Source: Mucilaginibacter pallidiroseus
GTDB lineage: Bacteria; Bacteroidota; Bacteroidia; Sphingobacteriales; Sphingobacteriaceae
DNA: 64,000 bases
Direction of reading: 5' to 3'
Assembly (NCBI RefSeq): GCF_007846085.1
Contig: NZ_VOEJ01000001.1
Location: 868,001 to 932,000 of the forward strand
Shown: positions 35,173 through 43,783 of the stretch, piece by piece
Numbering within the stretch: position 1 is the stretch's first letter
Layout of the letters: every line of letters begins with the position of its first letter
Translations under genes and position numbers: made by a program
The notes under the pieces: generated by a model
Told to the model about the DNA's origin: nothing
Seen by the model: only the letters and a program-made list of their open reading frames with translations
Database searches by the model: none

Positions 35173-35258
35173 GCGTCATTGCTAGGTACGAAGCAATCTC
35201 AAACCTGTGCATCACACTTAGCATATTCGGGAGATTGCTTCGTTCCTCGCAATGACGC
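35173..35258. repeat. 28-bp-arm inverted repeat between purK and purE
   Basis: Arms at 35173-35200 and 35231-35258 match at 26 of 28 positions (outer ends GCGTCATTGC and GCAATGACGC, inner ends GCAATCTC and GAGATTGC), around a 30-base loop. The core word (TTGCTTCG...TCGCAATGAC) resembles interspersed repeats I recall from many bacterial genomes. In the mRNA it would form a long hairpin between the two cistrons. Confidence 0.8.
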
Positions 35259-35275
35259 TTGAAATAAAAATACAA

Positions 35276-35767
35276 ATGAGCCAACCAAAAGTCGCCATTA
35301 TCATGGGCAGCAAATCCGACCTGAATGTTATGCAGGATGCAGCGGATGTTTTAAAAGAACTGGGCGTAGATTATGAAATAACCGTCGTTTCGGCACACCG
35401 CACACCCGACAGGATGTTTGATTATGCGCGAGCTGCGGCAGGCCGAGGCATCAAGGTGGTTATTGCAGGTGCCGGTGGTGCTGCGCACTTACCCGGCATG
35501 GTAGCTTCATTAACGCATTTGCCCGTTATTGGCGTCCCCGTAAAATCAAGTAATTCTATCGATGGCTGGGATTCTATACTGTCTATCCTGCAAATGCCTA
35601 ATGGAATCCCGGTTGCCACGGTTGCGCTTAACGCCGCTAAAAATGCGGGTATATTGGCAGCTCAAATGATTTCAATCGCAGATGAAACCATAGTATCAAA
35701 CCTTATTGCGTTTAAAGAAGATTTGAAAAACAAAGTAGAGGCGTCTGCCAAGGAAATGGAGAGCTAA
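35276..35767 (+). CDS. purE: N5-carboxyaminoimidazole ribonucleotide mutase
   Basis: 163 residues, class I PurE length. [21 protein letters not shown], the catalytic [35 protein letters not shown] and the [20 protein letters not shown] block are all intact. It isomerises N5-CAIR to CAIR. The start at 35276 ([12 protein letters not shown]) is where homology begins; the in-frame ATG at 35252 lies inside the repeat arm and would add 8 spurious residues. Confidence 0.96.
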   Translation: MSQPKVAIIMGSKSDLNVMQDAADVLKELGVDYEITVVSAHRTPDRMFDYARAAAGRGIKVVIAGAGGAAHLPGMVASLTHLPVIGVPVKSSNSIDGWDSILSILQMPNGIPVATVALNAAKNAGILAAQMISIADETIVSNLIAFKEDLKNKVEASAKEMES

Positions 35768-35837
35768 AGTTCCATTAACCTTTTATATTATTAGTTGGAA
35801 TATAGCCGAATAATTTTTACTACTACGTTGTTATAAA

Positions 35838-35870
35838 TACAAAAGGTCTGCTTACAACAGACCTTTTGTA
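35838..35870 (+). terminator. terminator after purE
   Basis: Perfect 13-bp stem (TACAAAAGGTCTG and complement) with a 7-base loop, followed by TTTT. Convergent with the cupin gene and could serve both. Confidence 0.85.
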
Positions 35871-35887
35871 TTTTAAGTGTCTTAACA

Positions 35888-36583
35888 TTAATTAGCGTCC
35901 GGCATTTCAATTACCAGGATTACAGCCCCGTTACTTAGCGCTTCCATATCGGCGTCATTGGTATTCCAAAGCGCAAGCCCGTCACGCTCATGTAGCAACC
36001 GGCCCTGAACTTCAAACGCACCTGCTATTAAAAAACAATAAAGCATGGATTCATTTCCTGTTTTTTCATAAAGTGATTCTTTACGGCCTTCAAAGTGTCC
36101 AATTTGTACGCTAAAAGGTAACTCTGAGCGCTTTATTACCGGCAACAACTGGTTAGGCTTACCGGCAAAATCAAAATTAAATTGCCTTTTGTAGGCCTGA
36201 GTAGGCTCGCATTTGAACTGTAGGAATAGATAATTTATCTGATAATCATCATACGGATTAGTCAAACTAATTACGTCGCCTTCATTTAGCTGTAAAACGT
36301 GCATTTGCCCAACATCTAGAGTAAAACATTCGCCGGCTACATCAGCATCAACCGCTCCTGTTACAGGTATAAGCAAAGCATAGCCGTTACAGCCAACAGT
36401 AATAACGATGCTTTTTTTAGCGGCCAGTACCTCGTCGTTAAAAACCGTTAGCGGGCCAAATGGCTCGCGGTTATCAGCAAAATAACCGTTGTAATTAAAC
36501 ATATAATTACTTTGCACGCTGGCATCCTCATAAAAGCCACGCCTGTCTGCCAGGTAGATCTGTCCGGGGGTTAGTTGATGCAT
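35888..36583 (-). CDS. pirin/YhaK-like bicupin protein
   Basis: 231 residues with the beta-rich profile of a two-cupin pirin-like protein: QIYLADRRGFYED, FGPLTVFNDEVLAA, HVLQLNEGDVISLTNPYDDY, FSVQIGHFEGRKES and a C-terminal GAVILVIEMPD strand. The canonical pirin metal-ligand motif (HPHxGFET-type) is not evident, so metal binding and quercetinase activity are doubtful. Cytoplasmic. It starts 1 bp after the stop of the upstream 167-residue gene, indicating coupled translation. Confidence 0.62.
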   Translation of the reverse strand: MHQLTPGQIYLADRRGFYEDASVQSNYMFNYNGYFADNREPFGPLTVFNDEVLAAKKSIVITVGCNGYALLIPVTGAVDADVAGECFTLDVGQMHVLQLNEGDVISLTNPYDDYQINYLFLQFKCEPTQAYKRQFNFDFAGKPNQLLPVIKRSELPFSVQIGHFEGRKESLYEKTGNESMLYCFLIAGAFEVQGRLLHERDGLALWNTNDADMEALSNGAVILVIEMPDAN

Positions 36584-36584
36584 T

Positions 36585-37088
36585 TCAGTAAGTGTTTTTC
36601 AATGAATGAATATTGACGTAGGGTTGTATTGTAAACAGATATGTTAACGTTTCATTGCCCGCATGAGCTGCCCTATACTCCGACACCAGTAACATATTAT
36701 CAACCGTATCATGCCATATCATCGGTCCCGAAAAGAAGTTAATGGCCACCTGGTGTTTACCTATATCTAATATATCCGAATTGATTATCTCAAATTGATA
36801 CTTATCAAACTTTATAAATCTACGGCCCAAATTATTTAGAATATCCGGTACAATGTTGTTAAGCTGTTGAATGTACCCTGATACCGATGCAGAAACCATC
36901 CCACCTAATTTTTTTGCGGCAGGTATATTCTGTATAAGTTGGGCGTATGTAGTGTGGTCGGTGCCGATTGTAAAGTTTTGCGCTTGTATCTTAAACTCTA
37001 AATAGGAGTCGTCATACACAAGCTTTTCCCAGGGTTTTTGAGCTGTGATATCAATAATTTTACGGTAGCTTAAGGTTATGATGCGCAT
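36585..37088 (-). CDS. hypothetical protein coupled to the bicupin gene
   Basis: 167 residues, no signal peptide. Alternating strands and helices (LVYDDSYLEFKIQAQNFTIG, KLGGMVSASVSGYIQQLNNI, YQFEIINSDILDIGKHQVAI, ETLTYLFTIQPYV). I do not recognise the family. Its 1-bp spacing to the downstream bicupin gene suggests a joint role. Confidence 0.68.
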   Translation of the reverse strand: MRIITLSYRKIIDITAQKPWEKLVYDDSYLEFKIQAQNFTIGTDHTTYAQLIQNIPAAKKLGGMVSASVSGYIQQLNNIVPDILNNLGRRFIKFDKYQFEIINSDILDIGKHQVAINFFSGPMIWHDTVDNMLLVSEYRAAHAGNETLTYLFTIQPYVNIHSLKNTY

Positions 37089-37104
37089 AAAAGTTTTTAA
37101 AAAC

Positions 37105-37136
37105 GAAGACGCTAAAAGCGAACTCCTAACGTCTTC
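37105..37136 (-). terminator. hairpin between the dioxygenase and hypothetical genes
   Basis: GAAGACG/CGTCTTC stem with an 18-base loop, followed on the minus strand by GTTTTTAAAAAC. A probable terminator of the dioxygenase gene; the long loop weakens the call. Confidence 0.5.
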
Positions 37137-37163
37137 TAACTAAACACCCTAAATGAAAAATCT

Positions 37164-37892
37164 TTATGCCGGTACGGCAAATGTTATATTTAATACAAAT
37201 CCGTCGGTAGTGTTGCCGGTAACTGTTGCCAGCTCAAGTGCGTAACCGTCCCCAAAAACGTTATCGCTGGCGTTGTATGTGTAACCACTTAAACCCTTAC
37301 TGTAACCATTAACTGCCGCAACAGCGGTGCCGCTACCCTCCGGAAATGCTATTTGCGTAACTTTCAGTGAAGTTCCTGATGAATTATAAACATGCACGTG
37401 TATATGCGTAGCCCTGCCGCTGTACCACCCTGGGAAGATAGATGTAAATGCCACAGCGCCATTACTATCAGTTGTTTGCCTTCCACGCAAAAAATGCACG
37501 CTAGTGTAGTTGGTAGATTGCAAACCACTGCCGCCATATTCGGAGTAGTTACCCTGCGCATCACAATGCCATATATCAACCAACGCACCAGGCAGAGCAT
37601 TACAACTGTTATTACTATTTACCAGAAATATATTTACAGCTAATTTATATCCGGTACGTCCATCGGTGATATCGCTGCGTACGTAAGATGCAGGCGACTT
37701 TGTAGGGAACGGCCCTTCAGTTTCTGTCGGTGCCACACTACATGAGCCATTAATAACAGAAGTGCCACCTGTTGTGGTACTGCCCGATGAGCTTGTAGAA
37801 GTTGCGATAGAATCTTTCTGGCAAGCCTCTGCCACAATTGACGACGTTACTGCGCCGATCATTAAACTCTTTAAAAAGCTCTTTCGTTCCAT
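37164..37892 (-). CDS. intradiol ring-cleavage dioxygenase-like lipoprotein
   Basis: 242 residues. N-terminal leader (KSFLKSLMIGAV ... VAEAC) ends in a lipobox Cys at about residue 24. The intradiol dioxygenase core follows: TETEGPFPTKSPASYVR, LPGALVDIWHCDAQGNYSEY (first Tyr), IFPGWYSGRATHIHVHV (second Tyr and two His ligands of Fe3+). Cytosolic family members open catechol or protocatechuate between the hydroxyls. This exported, anchored form resembles secreted bacterial homologues that may act on lignin-like or plant phenolics; the substrate is unknown. Confidence 0.88.
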   Translation of the reverse strand: MERKSFLKSLMIGAVTSSIVAEACQKDSIATSTSSSGSTTTGGTSVINGSCSVAPTETEGPFPTKSPASYVRSDITDGRTGYKLAVNIFLVNSNNSCNALPGALVDIWHCDAQGNYSEYGGSGLQSTNYTSVHFLRGRQTTDSNGAVAFTSIFPGWYSGRATHIHVHVYNSSGTSLKVTQIAFPEGSGTAVAAVNGYSKGLSGYTYNASDNVFGDGYALELATVTGNTTDGFVLNITFAVPA

Positions 37893-38142
37893 ATAATCTT
37901 CTCCTTTAATCAGGTTAATGATATAAAGGTATGGTTAGACGGAAAAGCAGGCTTATATGTGTCGACTAACGGGAGAAATGTGTCGGTAAGAGACTTGTTT
38001 ATAGGTATTGTGTCGTTGTTGGTAAATTATTAAGCTATATGCCAAAGTTAAAGGAGTATCTGATTATAAGCTTTATTTACAGCAAACCCTCCTTAATAAC
38101 TGCTAAGTGATAACTACTAACTAATGAAGTAACTAATCACAA

Positions 38143-38706
38143 TCAATTCAGCATTGGGTTTTCGGGAAAGTTGGCTATGTGGGCGTAGCGCTGTCCAAGG
38201 CTTATTACAACTTCGCGCCATAGGTTTTGCTCGTTAGCGGTGAAGATGATATCAGCTTCAAACTTGTTCGCCACTATCCACGAGTCTTCACGCAACTCAT
38301 CATCGAGCTGCGTTTGTGACCAACCCGAATAACCTGCAAAAAAGCGTATCTCGTCCTCTTTAAGTTGGTAGCTATTTATCAGTTCTTTGATGGTTTCGAA
38401 ATTTCCACCCCAGTAAATGCCGTCCCAAATTTCAATCCCTCCATCAATTTTATCGGGGCAGCGGTGTATATAATGCAGTGTATTTTCGGCCACCGGGCCG
38501 CCGGTGTAAACGGGCAGCTCAGAGTATGATAAGTCTGGCAATATATCTCCCAGCAAATAGTCGCTTTGGTGGTTAAGTATAAAGCCCATTGCACCGGTAT
38601 CCGCATACTCCGTAAGCAGTATCACCGACCGCTTAAAATTGGGGTCGTGCATAAAAGGCTCTGATATAAGTAACCGCCCCGCGGCCGGCGAAATTGGACT
38701 TAGCAT
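38143..38706 (-). CDS. YqgE/AlgH family protein (UPF0301)
   Basis: 187 residues. PAAGRLLISEPFMHDPNFKRSVILLTEY at the N-terminus, GAMGFILNHQSDY, VYTGGPVAENTLHYIH, FAGYSGWSQTQLDDEL and the C-terminal WREVVISLGQRYAHIANFP are all diagnostic. The family is cytoplasmic and conserved, with no settled biochemical function (AlgH affects alginate regulation in Pseudomonas). Divergent from pdxH, 106 bp away. Confidence 0.95.
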   Translation of the reverse strand: MLSPISPAAGRLLISEPFMHDPNFKRSVILLTEYADTGAMGFILNHQSDYLLGDILPDLSYSELPVYTGGPVAENTLHYIHRCPDKIDGGIEIWDGIYWGGNFETIKELINSYQLKEDEIRFFAGYSGWSQTQLDDELREDSWIVANKFEADIIFTANEQNLWREVVISLGQRYAHIANFPENPMLN

Positions 38707-38802
38707 AGGGTTTGATTTTAATTAATTAACATAGATTGTAAAAATATGTTCATTATCATTTCTAAAATGAACCGCTCGCTTATTTACGGTTTAATTAATT
38801 TG

Positions 38803-38810
38803 TAAGTTTG
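38803..38810 (+). promoter_or_regulatory. -7 box TAAGTTTG, 2 bases before the pdxH start
   Basis: TAAGTTTG-CG-ATGATG. Transcription would begin at or after the first ATG, so the second ATG (38816) may be the true start and the message would be leaderless. Confidence 0.5.
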
Positions 38811-38812
38811 CG

Positions 38813-39463
38813 ATGATGGAGCAACAAGATATTGAAAATTTAAGGCAGGAATACAGCGCCGCATCATTAAGTAAAAGCGACGTTGCCGCCAACCCTATAA
38901 AACAGTTCGACAAGTGGTTTAATGAGGCTATAAACGCCAAGGTATATGAACCCAATGCCATGACACTTGCCACGGCTACTACAGATGGACGACCATCTGC
39001 ACGCATAGTGCTGCTTAAGGGCTTTAGTGACGATGGATTTAAATTTTATACCAACTACCTGAGCCGAAAGGGTAAGGAAATTGCTAAAAATCCGCTTGGT
39101 GCGCTTGTGTTTTTGTGGGGCGACATGGAACGCCAGATTCGTATTGAAGGCACCATTGAAAAGCTCGACCGTGCTTACTCCGAAAAATATTTCCATTCAA
39201 GGCCAAAGAAAAGCCAGATAGGTGCAGTAGCGTCGCCGCAGAGCCGTGAAATTGAAGGCCGCGACGAGCTTGAAAAGTACATGGCCGAACTTGAACAGGA
39301 ATATGCAGACAAGGAGGTGCCAAAACCATCGCACTGGGGCGGTTATGTTTTAAAGCCTCGACTTATTGAATTTTGGCAAGGCCGACGGAGCCGCCTGCAT
39401 GACAGGATAGTTTATAAAAAAGTTGATAATAAAAACTGGAAGATTGTACGTTTGGCGCCATGA
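38813..39463 (+). CDS. pdxH: pyridoxamine 5'-phosphate oxidase
   Basis: 216 residues. FMN-binding split barrel: [102 protein letters not shown] and terminal WKIVRLAP are all present. It oxidises PNP or PMP to PLP using oxygen. Adjacent Met codons at 38813 and 38816 are both possible. Its end overlaps the nuoCD start by 4 bp (ATGA), so the two are translationally coupled although unrelated in function. Confidence 0.96.
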   Translation: MMEQQDIENLRQEYSAASLSKSDVAANPIKQFDKWFNEAINAKVYEPNAMTLATATTDGRPSARIVLLKGFSDDGFKFYTNYLSRKGKEIAKNPLGALVFLWGDMERQIRIEGTIEKLDRAYSEKYFHSRPKKSQIGAVASPQSREIEGRDELEKYMAELEQEYADKEVPKPSHWGGYVLKPRLIEFWQGRRSRLHDRIVYKKVDNKNWKIVRLAP

Positions 39464-41205
39464 GTTTTGACGATATTAAGTTATTACTTACCCAAAAGTT
39501 TGGCGAGGATATCATTTTGGACGACGAACGTACGGGCATACAACCGGCGTTGCTTATAACGCCCGGTAGTATAGCTGATGTTTGCCTGGAGCTGCGCGAT
39601 AATCCGCAAACTTACTTTGATTTCCTGTCGTGCTTAACAGGAGTGGATTATGGCGTGGAGGCAGATAAATTTGGTGTAGTTTACCAACTATCGTCAATAC
39701 CGTACGGGCTGCAGCTAACACTAAAAGTAAGCCGCCCAAATAATCGCGACGAAAATGAGCTGCCATCCTTCCCTACGCTTACAAACGTTTACCGCACAGC
39801 CGATTGGCATGAACGCGAAGCATATGACCTTGTAGGGATATATTTTGAGGGTCACCCGGATTTACGCAGGATTTTACTTCCTGATGATTGGGTTGGCTAC
39901 CCGCTGCGTAAGGACTATGTAGCTGCCGAATATTATAAAAATATCCCGATAGAGTATCCGCCAAAAACAGCCGAGAACAATAATCCTGTTTACAGGGACG
40001 ATATTGCCACAAACCCGCTTTATAAGGAAGCTGTTGAGCGCTACAATAAAAAGATTGCTGATGCGGCGGTAGAAGACATGATACTGAACATGGGACCGCA
40101 GCATCCGTCCACTCACGGTGTATTGCGCCTGGAGTTGATTACTGATGGCGAGATAGTTAAGGACGTTATACCGCACCTTGGATACCTGCACCGCTGTTTT
40201 GAAAAACATGCCGAATCGTTAACCTACCAGCAAACTATTCCATTTACCGATAGGATGGATTACCTGGCATCTATGAATAATAGCCATGCCTGGGTTATGG
40301 GTGTCGAGCGCATGCTGGGCATTGACAAAGAAATCCCTAAGCGCATCGAATATATTCGTGTACTGGTTTGCGAACTTAACCGTATAGCATCGCACCTAAT
40401 TGCCATCGGCACTTATGGTATTGACATTGGTGCCTTTACCCCTTTTTTATGGTGCTTCCGCGACAGGGAGCACATTATGGGGATGCTGGAGTGGGCCTCG
40501 GGATCGCGCATGTTGTATAATTACATATGGGTTGGTGGCTTGTTTTACGATTTACCTGTTGGTTTTGAGGAGCGCTGCCGCGAGTTTGTTGACTACTTTA
40601 AACCAAAGATGGTAGAGCTAAACGAGTTGCTCACCGATAACCAAATATTTATAAGCCGCACAGCCAATGTTGGCATATTACCGCTTGATGTTGCCATTAA
40701 CTTCGGCTGCTCCGGCCCGGTGCTGCGTGGCTCGGGCTTAAAATATGATCTACGACGGATTGATGGCTACTCGGTGTACCCCGAGCTTGATTTCGACATT
40801 CCGATTGGCAAAGGCCAAATGGGCACTATTGGCGATTGCTGGGACCGTTACAAAGTACGCGTCGAAGAAGTTGAACAATCGTTACGCATTATTGAACAGT
40901 GCCTTGATAGGTTACAGAAGGAACTTAAACGCACGCCAGATTTCGACCCTCGCGCCAAGCTGCCCCGTAAGCTTAGTCCCAAAGTGCAGGATTATTACAC
41001 GCGCTGCGAAGGCGCTAAAGGCGAACTCGGCTTTTATTTCATACACGATAACGAGCGCTCAGAGATACCTTTTCGCGCAAAAGCACGCGGGCCAAGCTTC
41101 AACAACCTGTCTGTAGTGCCCGAAATTACCAAGGGCTCTATGATAGCCGATGTGGTGGCCGTTTTAGGTTCAATTGATATCGTATTAGGCGAGGTTGACA
41201 GGTAA
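39460..41205 (+). CDS. nuoCD: NADH-quinone oxidoreductase subunit C/D fusion
   Basis: 581 residues. Residues ~1-165 are NuoC ([44 protein letters not shown]). A short linker leads to NuoD from about 205 ([77 protein letters not shown]) ending in the typical [14 protein letters not shown]. It forms part of the peripheral arm at the quinone site of complex I. It is 21 kb from nuoAB; the remaining subunits are not in the window. Confidence 0.97.
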   Translation: MSFDDIKLLLTQKFGEDIILDDERTGIQPALLITPGSIADVCLELRDNPQTYFDFLSCLTGVDYGVEADKFGVVYQLSSIPYGLQLTLKVSRPNNRDENELPSFPTLTNVYRTADWHEREAYDLVGIYFEGHPDLRRILLPDDWVGYPLRKDYVAAEYYKNIPIEYPPKTAENNNPVYRDDIATNPLYKEAVERYNKKIADAAVEDMILNMGPQHPSTHGVLRLELITDGEIVKDVIPHLGYLHRCFEKHAESLTYQQTIPFTDRMDYLASMNNSHAWVMGVERMLGIDKEIPKRIEYIRVLVCELNRIASHLIAIGTYGIDIGAFTPFLWCFRDREHIMGMLEWASGSRMLYNYIWVGGLFYDLPVGFEERCREFVDYFKPKMVELNELLTDNQIFISRTANVGILPLDVAINFGCSGPVLRGSGLKYDLRRIDGYSVYPELDFDIPIGKGQMGTIGDCWDRYKVRVEEVEQSLRIIEQCLDRLQKELKRTPDFDPRAKLPRKLSPKVQDYYTRCEGAKGELGFYFIHDNERSEIPFRAKARGPSFNNLSVVPEITKGSMIADVVAVLGSIDIVLGEVDR

Positions 41206-41230
41206 TTAATTACGATTTTGATATAAACAG

Positions 41231-41262
41231 AAAAGGAGACACAATTACTTGTATCTCCTTTT
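41231..41262 (+). terminator. terminator after nuoCD
   Basis: 14-bp stem (AAAAGGAGACACAA with one mismatch to its partner) around TTAC, followed by TTTTT. It lies between converging genes and may also serve the protease gene. Confidence 0.75.
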
Positions 41263-41285
41263 TCATTATTGGGATTGTTGATTTT

Positions 41286-42389
41286 TTATTGGTTATAAAC
41301 CTTTACCATAAACACATAGTTGCGCATCTTTTTTATTTGCTGCGGGCGGCTTAGGCCTGCCAATGTATTTTTGGTATTAAGATTAAGTGATTTGGTAAGC
41401 GAATCGGCCGGAATGTTCTGGATAGCTTTTAGCAGATAATTTGATTTTACAGCGAATGCCGCACCCGATGCCTGTGTTTGCTTGCCATTTACCACCCCTA
41501 TGATGTTACCGTTGGCATCAACTAACGGACCACCGCTATTACCCGGGTTAAGCGGAATAGAAACCTGGTATTCGGTAGTATCGCCACGGAAACCTGTTAA
41601 AGCAGTTAACGCACCAGGGCCCATTGAAATATCGTCAGACGGGTAACCCAGCGTATAAACATCTTCGCCCAGGTCGCTCTTAGATTTTTTGAAGCTGTAA
41701 GGTACGGTACCAATATTTTTAAATGAAGTATCGGTGATTTGCAAAATAGCAACATCGTACTGCGGTTCGGTATAAACTACTTTGGTATGGAATGATTCGC
41801 CCTCTGCATTTTGCACATAAACCGAATCGCCGCCACTGATAACGTGGAAATTTGTAATGATGTAACCGTTACCGCTAAGCGCAAACCCTGTTCCTCTGAA
41901 TTTGGCAGAAATAGCCGGCCCTTTGCTTGTACCGTCGCTTATAATTCTGTCAGTTTTGTCGCCAAGGCGCTTCTGCTGAACTTTTACACGGTCAACTTCC
42001 TGCTTTAACTGCACAAAGCGCGGATCCTGATTTGTAAGGTTGCCAGTAAAAAATAATGTCACCAGCATGGCAAAAATGGCAATTGACGCTGCAACCGATA
42101 TTTTTGAGTGATGATGACGCCATAACTGCACAATCCATGACGGATGCTCCATCAAATCTTCCTTCAGCGTATGTACATCAATTTCTTCGTGAATAGCGTT
42201 AAGCCTATTTTCAAGTTCCAGACGCTCACTGTAATGCCTGAGCATTTCGACAAACTGCTTATGCTCGCTTATTTTAGTATTGATAGAAGCATCTTTGGCG
42301 CGCATGGCATCAAATTTAGCGCGCTCATCTGCCGTCATCTCTCCGTTGATGTAGCGCTCTATCATTTCTAAAAGTTGTTCATCTCTCAT
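41286..42389 (-). CDS. membrane fusion of anti-sigma-like segment and trypsin/HtrA-like serine protease
   Basis: 367 residues. Residues 1-95 are a charged helical cytoplasmic segment that starts like a putative anti-sigma factor (LLEMIERYINGEMTADERAKFDAM). There is one transmembrane helix at about 98-117 (SVAASIAIFAMLVTLFF) and a short coiled coil (~123-150). A trypsin-fold domain follows with catalytic His182 (NFHVIS), Asp212 (YDVAILQ) and Ser285 (NPGNSGGP). No PDZ domain follows; the C-terminus is a ~45-residue tail. It lies 13 bp downstream of the ECF sigma gene. Inference: it binds the sigma factor at the membrane and the periplasmic protease senses or processes an envelope signal. A plain membrane-anchored DegP-like protease is the alternative. 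Confidence 0.85.
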   Translation of the reverse strand: MRDEQLLEMIERYINGEMTADERAKFDAMRAKDASINTKISEHKQFVEMLRHYSERLELENRLNAIHEEIDVHTLKEDLMEHPSWIVQLWRHHHSKISVAASIAIFAMLVTLFFTGNLTNQDPRFVQLKQEVDRVKVQQKRLGDKTDRIISDGTSKGPAISAKFRGTGFALSGNGYIITNFHVISGGDSVYVQNAEGESFHTKVVYTEPQYDVAILQITDTSFKNIGTVPYSFKKSKSDLGEDVYTLGYPSDDISMGPGALTALTGFRGDTTEYQVSIPLNPGNSGGPLVDANGNIIGVVNGKQTQASGAAFAVKSNYLLKAIQNIPADSLTKSLNLNTKNTLAGLSRPQQIKKMRNYVFMVKVYNQ

Positions 42390-42402
42390 AACCTAAAACT
42401 TT

Positions 42403-42969
42403 TTATTGCTGGAAAAACAGCTTTTTCAACCTTTGCAGGCATTTATACTTCTGTGTTTTTGCGTTATCGGCATTTGTATAACCAAAACGCTCACAAATCT
42501 CCTGCATCGATCTGTTGTTCAAATAAAAATCCTCCATAATGGTTTTGCAGGGTTCACCTAACAATTTTAAGGCATCCGCCATTTTATTAAGCTGCATATC
42601 CCTTTCGTGGTGTTTTTCAACATCATCTTCAACCGGCAGGTATTCTTCAAAATCTTTTATATCGCCGCCATAACGGTTAAGTTGCTTAAGGCGTTTTAAC
42701 CAAAGCCTGCGGCAAACCGAGTATAAAAAAGTTTTAAGCTTACTGCTCAATTCAAAATCGCCACGCTTAACCTTATTATAAAGAACAATAATAGCCTCCT
42801 GGTAAATATCCTTAGCATCATCCTCGTTGCCGTTGTTGTTTAATACCAACTGCAAAATCATCGGAAAATAAGCCAGGTATAATTTTTTTAATACACTATC
42901 AGAATTATTAAGTATCCCTATGATTACTTCACTATCTGCAGGTATTTCCACATTAAACTGATTATTCAC
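42403..42969 (-). CDS. ECF-type RNA polymerase sigma factor
   Basis: 188 residues. Sigma region 2 spans about 28-95 (LKKLYLAYFPMILQLVL, DAKDIYQEAIIVLYNKV, LKTFLYSVCRRLWLKRLK) and region 4 about 125-185 (ALKLLGEPCKTIMEDFYLNNRSMQEICERFGYTN, then KTQKYKCLQRLKKLF). No ECF extension domain. The first possible start is GTG at 42969, but the promoter motif at 42973-43001 ends only 3 bases before it; a GTG six codons inside (42951) may be the real start. It is followed by the protease-fused membrane protein and is divergent from the small lipoprotein cluster. The motif before it recurs before those genes, implying autoregulation. Confidence 0.92.
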   Translation of the reverse strand: MNNQFNVEIPADSEVIIGILNNSDSVLKKLYLAYFPMILQLVLNNNGNEDDAKDIYQEAIIVLYNKVKRGDFELSSKLKTFLYSVCRRLWLKRLKQLNRYGGDIKDFEEYLPVEDDVEKHHERDMQLNKMADALKLLGEPCKTIMEDFYLNNRSMQEICERFGYTNADNAKTQKYKCLQRLKKLFFQQ

Positions 42970-42972
42970 TAC

Positions 42973-43001
42973 TTAATACTTTTTATATCAAATTGTAACC
43001 C
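42973..43001 (-). promoter_or_regulatory. ECF-type promoter GGGTTAC-N15-GTATTAA before the sigma gene
   Basis: Minus strand: GGGTTAC (42995-43001), 15 bases, GTATTAA (42973-42979). Identical boxes and spacing occur at 43483-43511 and 44072-44100 on the plus strand. It differs from the usual TAnnTTTG box, so it is the likely recognition site of the sigma factor encoded here. Confidence 0.75.
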
Positions 43002-43158
43002 AATACAATTAATTATTTTTTGTTTTTAAAGCCACAATGCTTTACCAACCCGCAATATCGGTTATTAATTGGCAGTAAAATATATACCTGGCACCAAAAT
43101 TGAAATTTTTAAGCCAACATACACCGCGCTAAGCTGTTGTAATTAAAACGCAAATACT

Positions 43159-43386
43159 ATGAAAACTACAATCAAAACGTCACTACTAGCATTAGCTATT
43201 GCCATAGGCTTGGCATCATGCTCCGGAGGAAACTCCAGCCGCCCACCAGATACTACGAAAACCGACAACGCTTCCGTGGCAGATTCGGCCGGTACAATGT
43301 CTGGTAAAAACGGGTCAACTGCTCCTATTGATACCGGTATTGATCATTCCGGCTCTGGTGGCACAGATACCGCCAAAAAAATGTAA
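43159..43386 (+). CDS. small lipoprotein 1 of a four-gene paralogous cluster
   Basis: 75 residues. Signal with lipobox GLASC (Cys at about 21) after KTSLLALAIAI, a leader close to those of the three following genes. The mature part is Ser/Thr/Asp/Gly-rich (SSRPPDTTKTDNASVADSAG ... GTDTAKKM) and probably disordered. It is the most divergent of the four and lacks the GGGTTAC-N15-GTATTAA promoter, so it may be under another sigma factor. A terminator follows immediately. Confidence 0.8.
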   Translation: MKTTIKTSLLALAIAIGLASCSGGNSSRPPDTTKTDNASVADSAGTMSGKNGSTAPIDTGIDHSGSGGTDTAKKM

Positions 43387-43390
43387 AAAA

Positions 43391-43420
43391 AGCGGATACC
43401 GAACTGGTATCCGCTTTTTT
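43391..43420 (+). terminator. terminator after small lipoprotein 1
   Basis: Perfect 10-bp stem AGCGGATACC/GGTATCCGCT with a GAACT loop and a following T-run. It separates lipoprotein 1 from the next transcription unit. Confidence 0.88.
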
Positions 43421-43482
43421 GTTAACACTGAATTATTGAATGTATAAACAGGTACCATGTTTCGATCTTATTTATAGATAAA

Positions 43483-43511
43483 GGGTTACCTTTTTCATAT
43501 AGCTGTATTAA
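43483..43511 (+). promoter_or_regulatory. ECF-type promoter GGGTTAC-N15-GTATTAA before small lipoprotein 2
   Basis: GGGTTAC at 43483-43489 and GTATTAA at 43505-43511, 15 bases apart, 36 bases before the ATG at 43548. The first 13 bases (GGGTTACCTTTTT) are also identical to those of the copy at 44072. Confidence 0.78.
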
Positions 43512-43547
43512 TACAAAAACAAACACCAAATTAAATTTACAAGAACA

Positions 43548-43760
43548 ATGAAAAACGCATTTAAATTAGCCGCTCTGTCCTTAGTAATTGCGGTATCTGC
43601 AGCAGCTTGCGGCGGCGACTCAAAAAAAGATAATGGTGGCGATACTACTACAGTGATTTCAGACTCAGTGACTACTGTAAAAACTGTTGATTCTACCAAA
43701 ACTAAAACAGATACCCTATTGCTTGATTCAACTAAACAAGATACTTCTCGTTTAAAATAA
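43548..43760 (+). CDS. small lipoprotein 2
   Basis: 70 residues. Leader KNAFKLAALSLVIAVSAAAC with lipobox Cys at 21. The mature part, GGDSKKDNGGDTTTV then DSVTTVKTVDSTKTKTDT, is rich in Asp-Ser/Thr and Lys. It shares the leader with lipoproteins 3 and 4. Co-transcribed with lipoprotein 3 (23 bp gap) from the ECF-type promoter. Probably an abundant, flexible envelope lipoprotein made on stress; the function is unknown. Confidence 0.82.
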   Translation: MKNAFKLAALSLVIAVSAAACGGDSKKDNGGDTTTVISDSVTTVKTVDSTKTKTDTLLLDSTKQDTSRLK

Positions 43761-43783
43761 TTAACCCAACAAGAACCACACAA

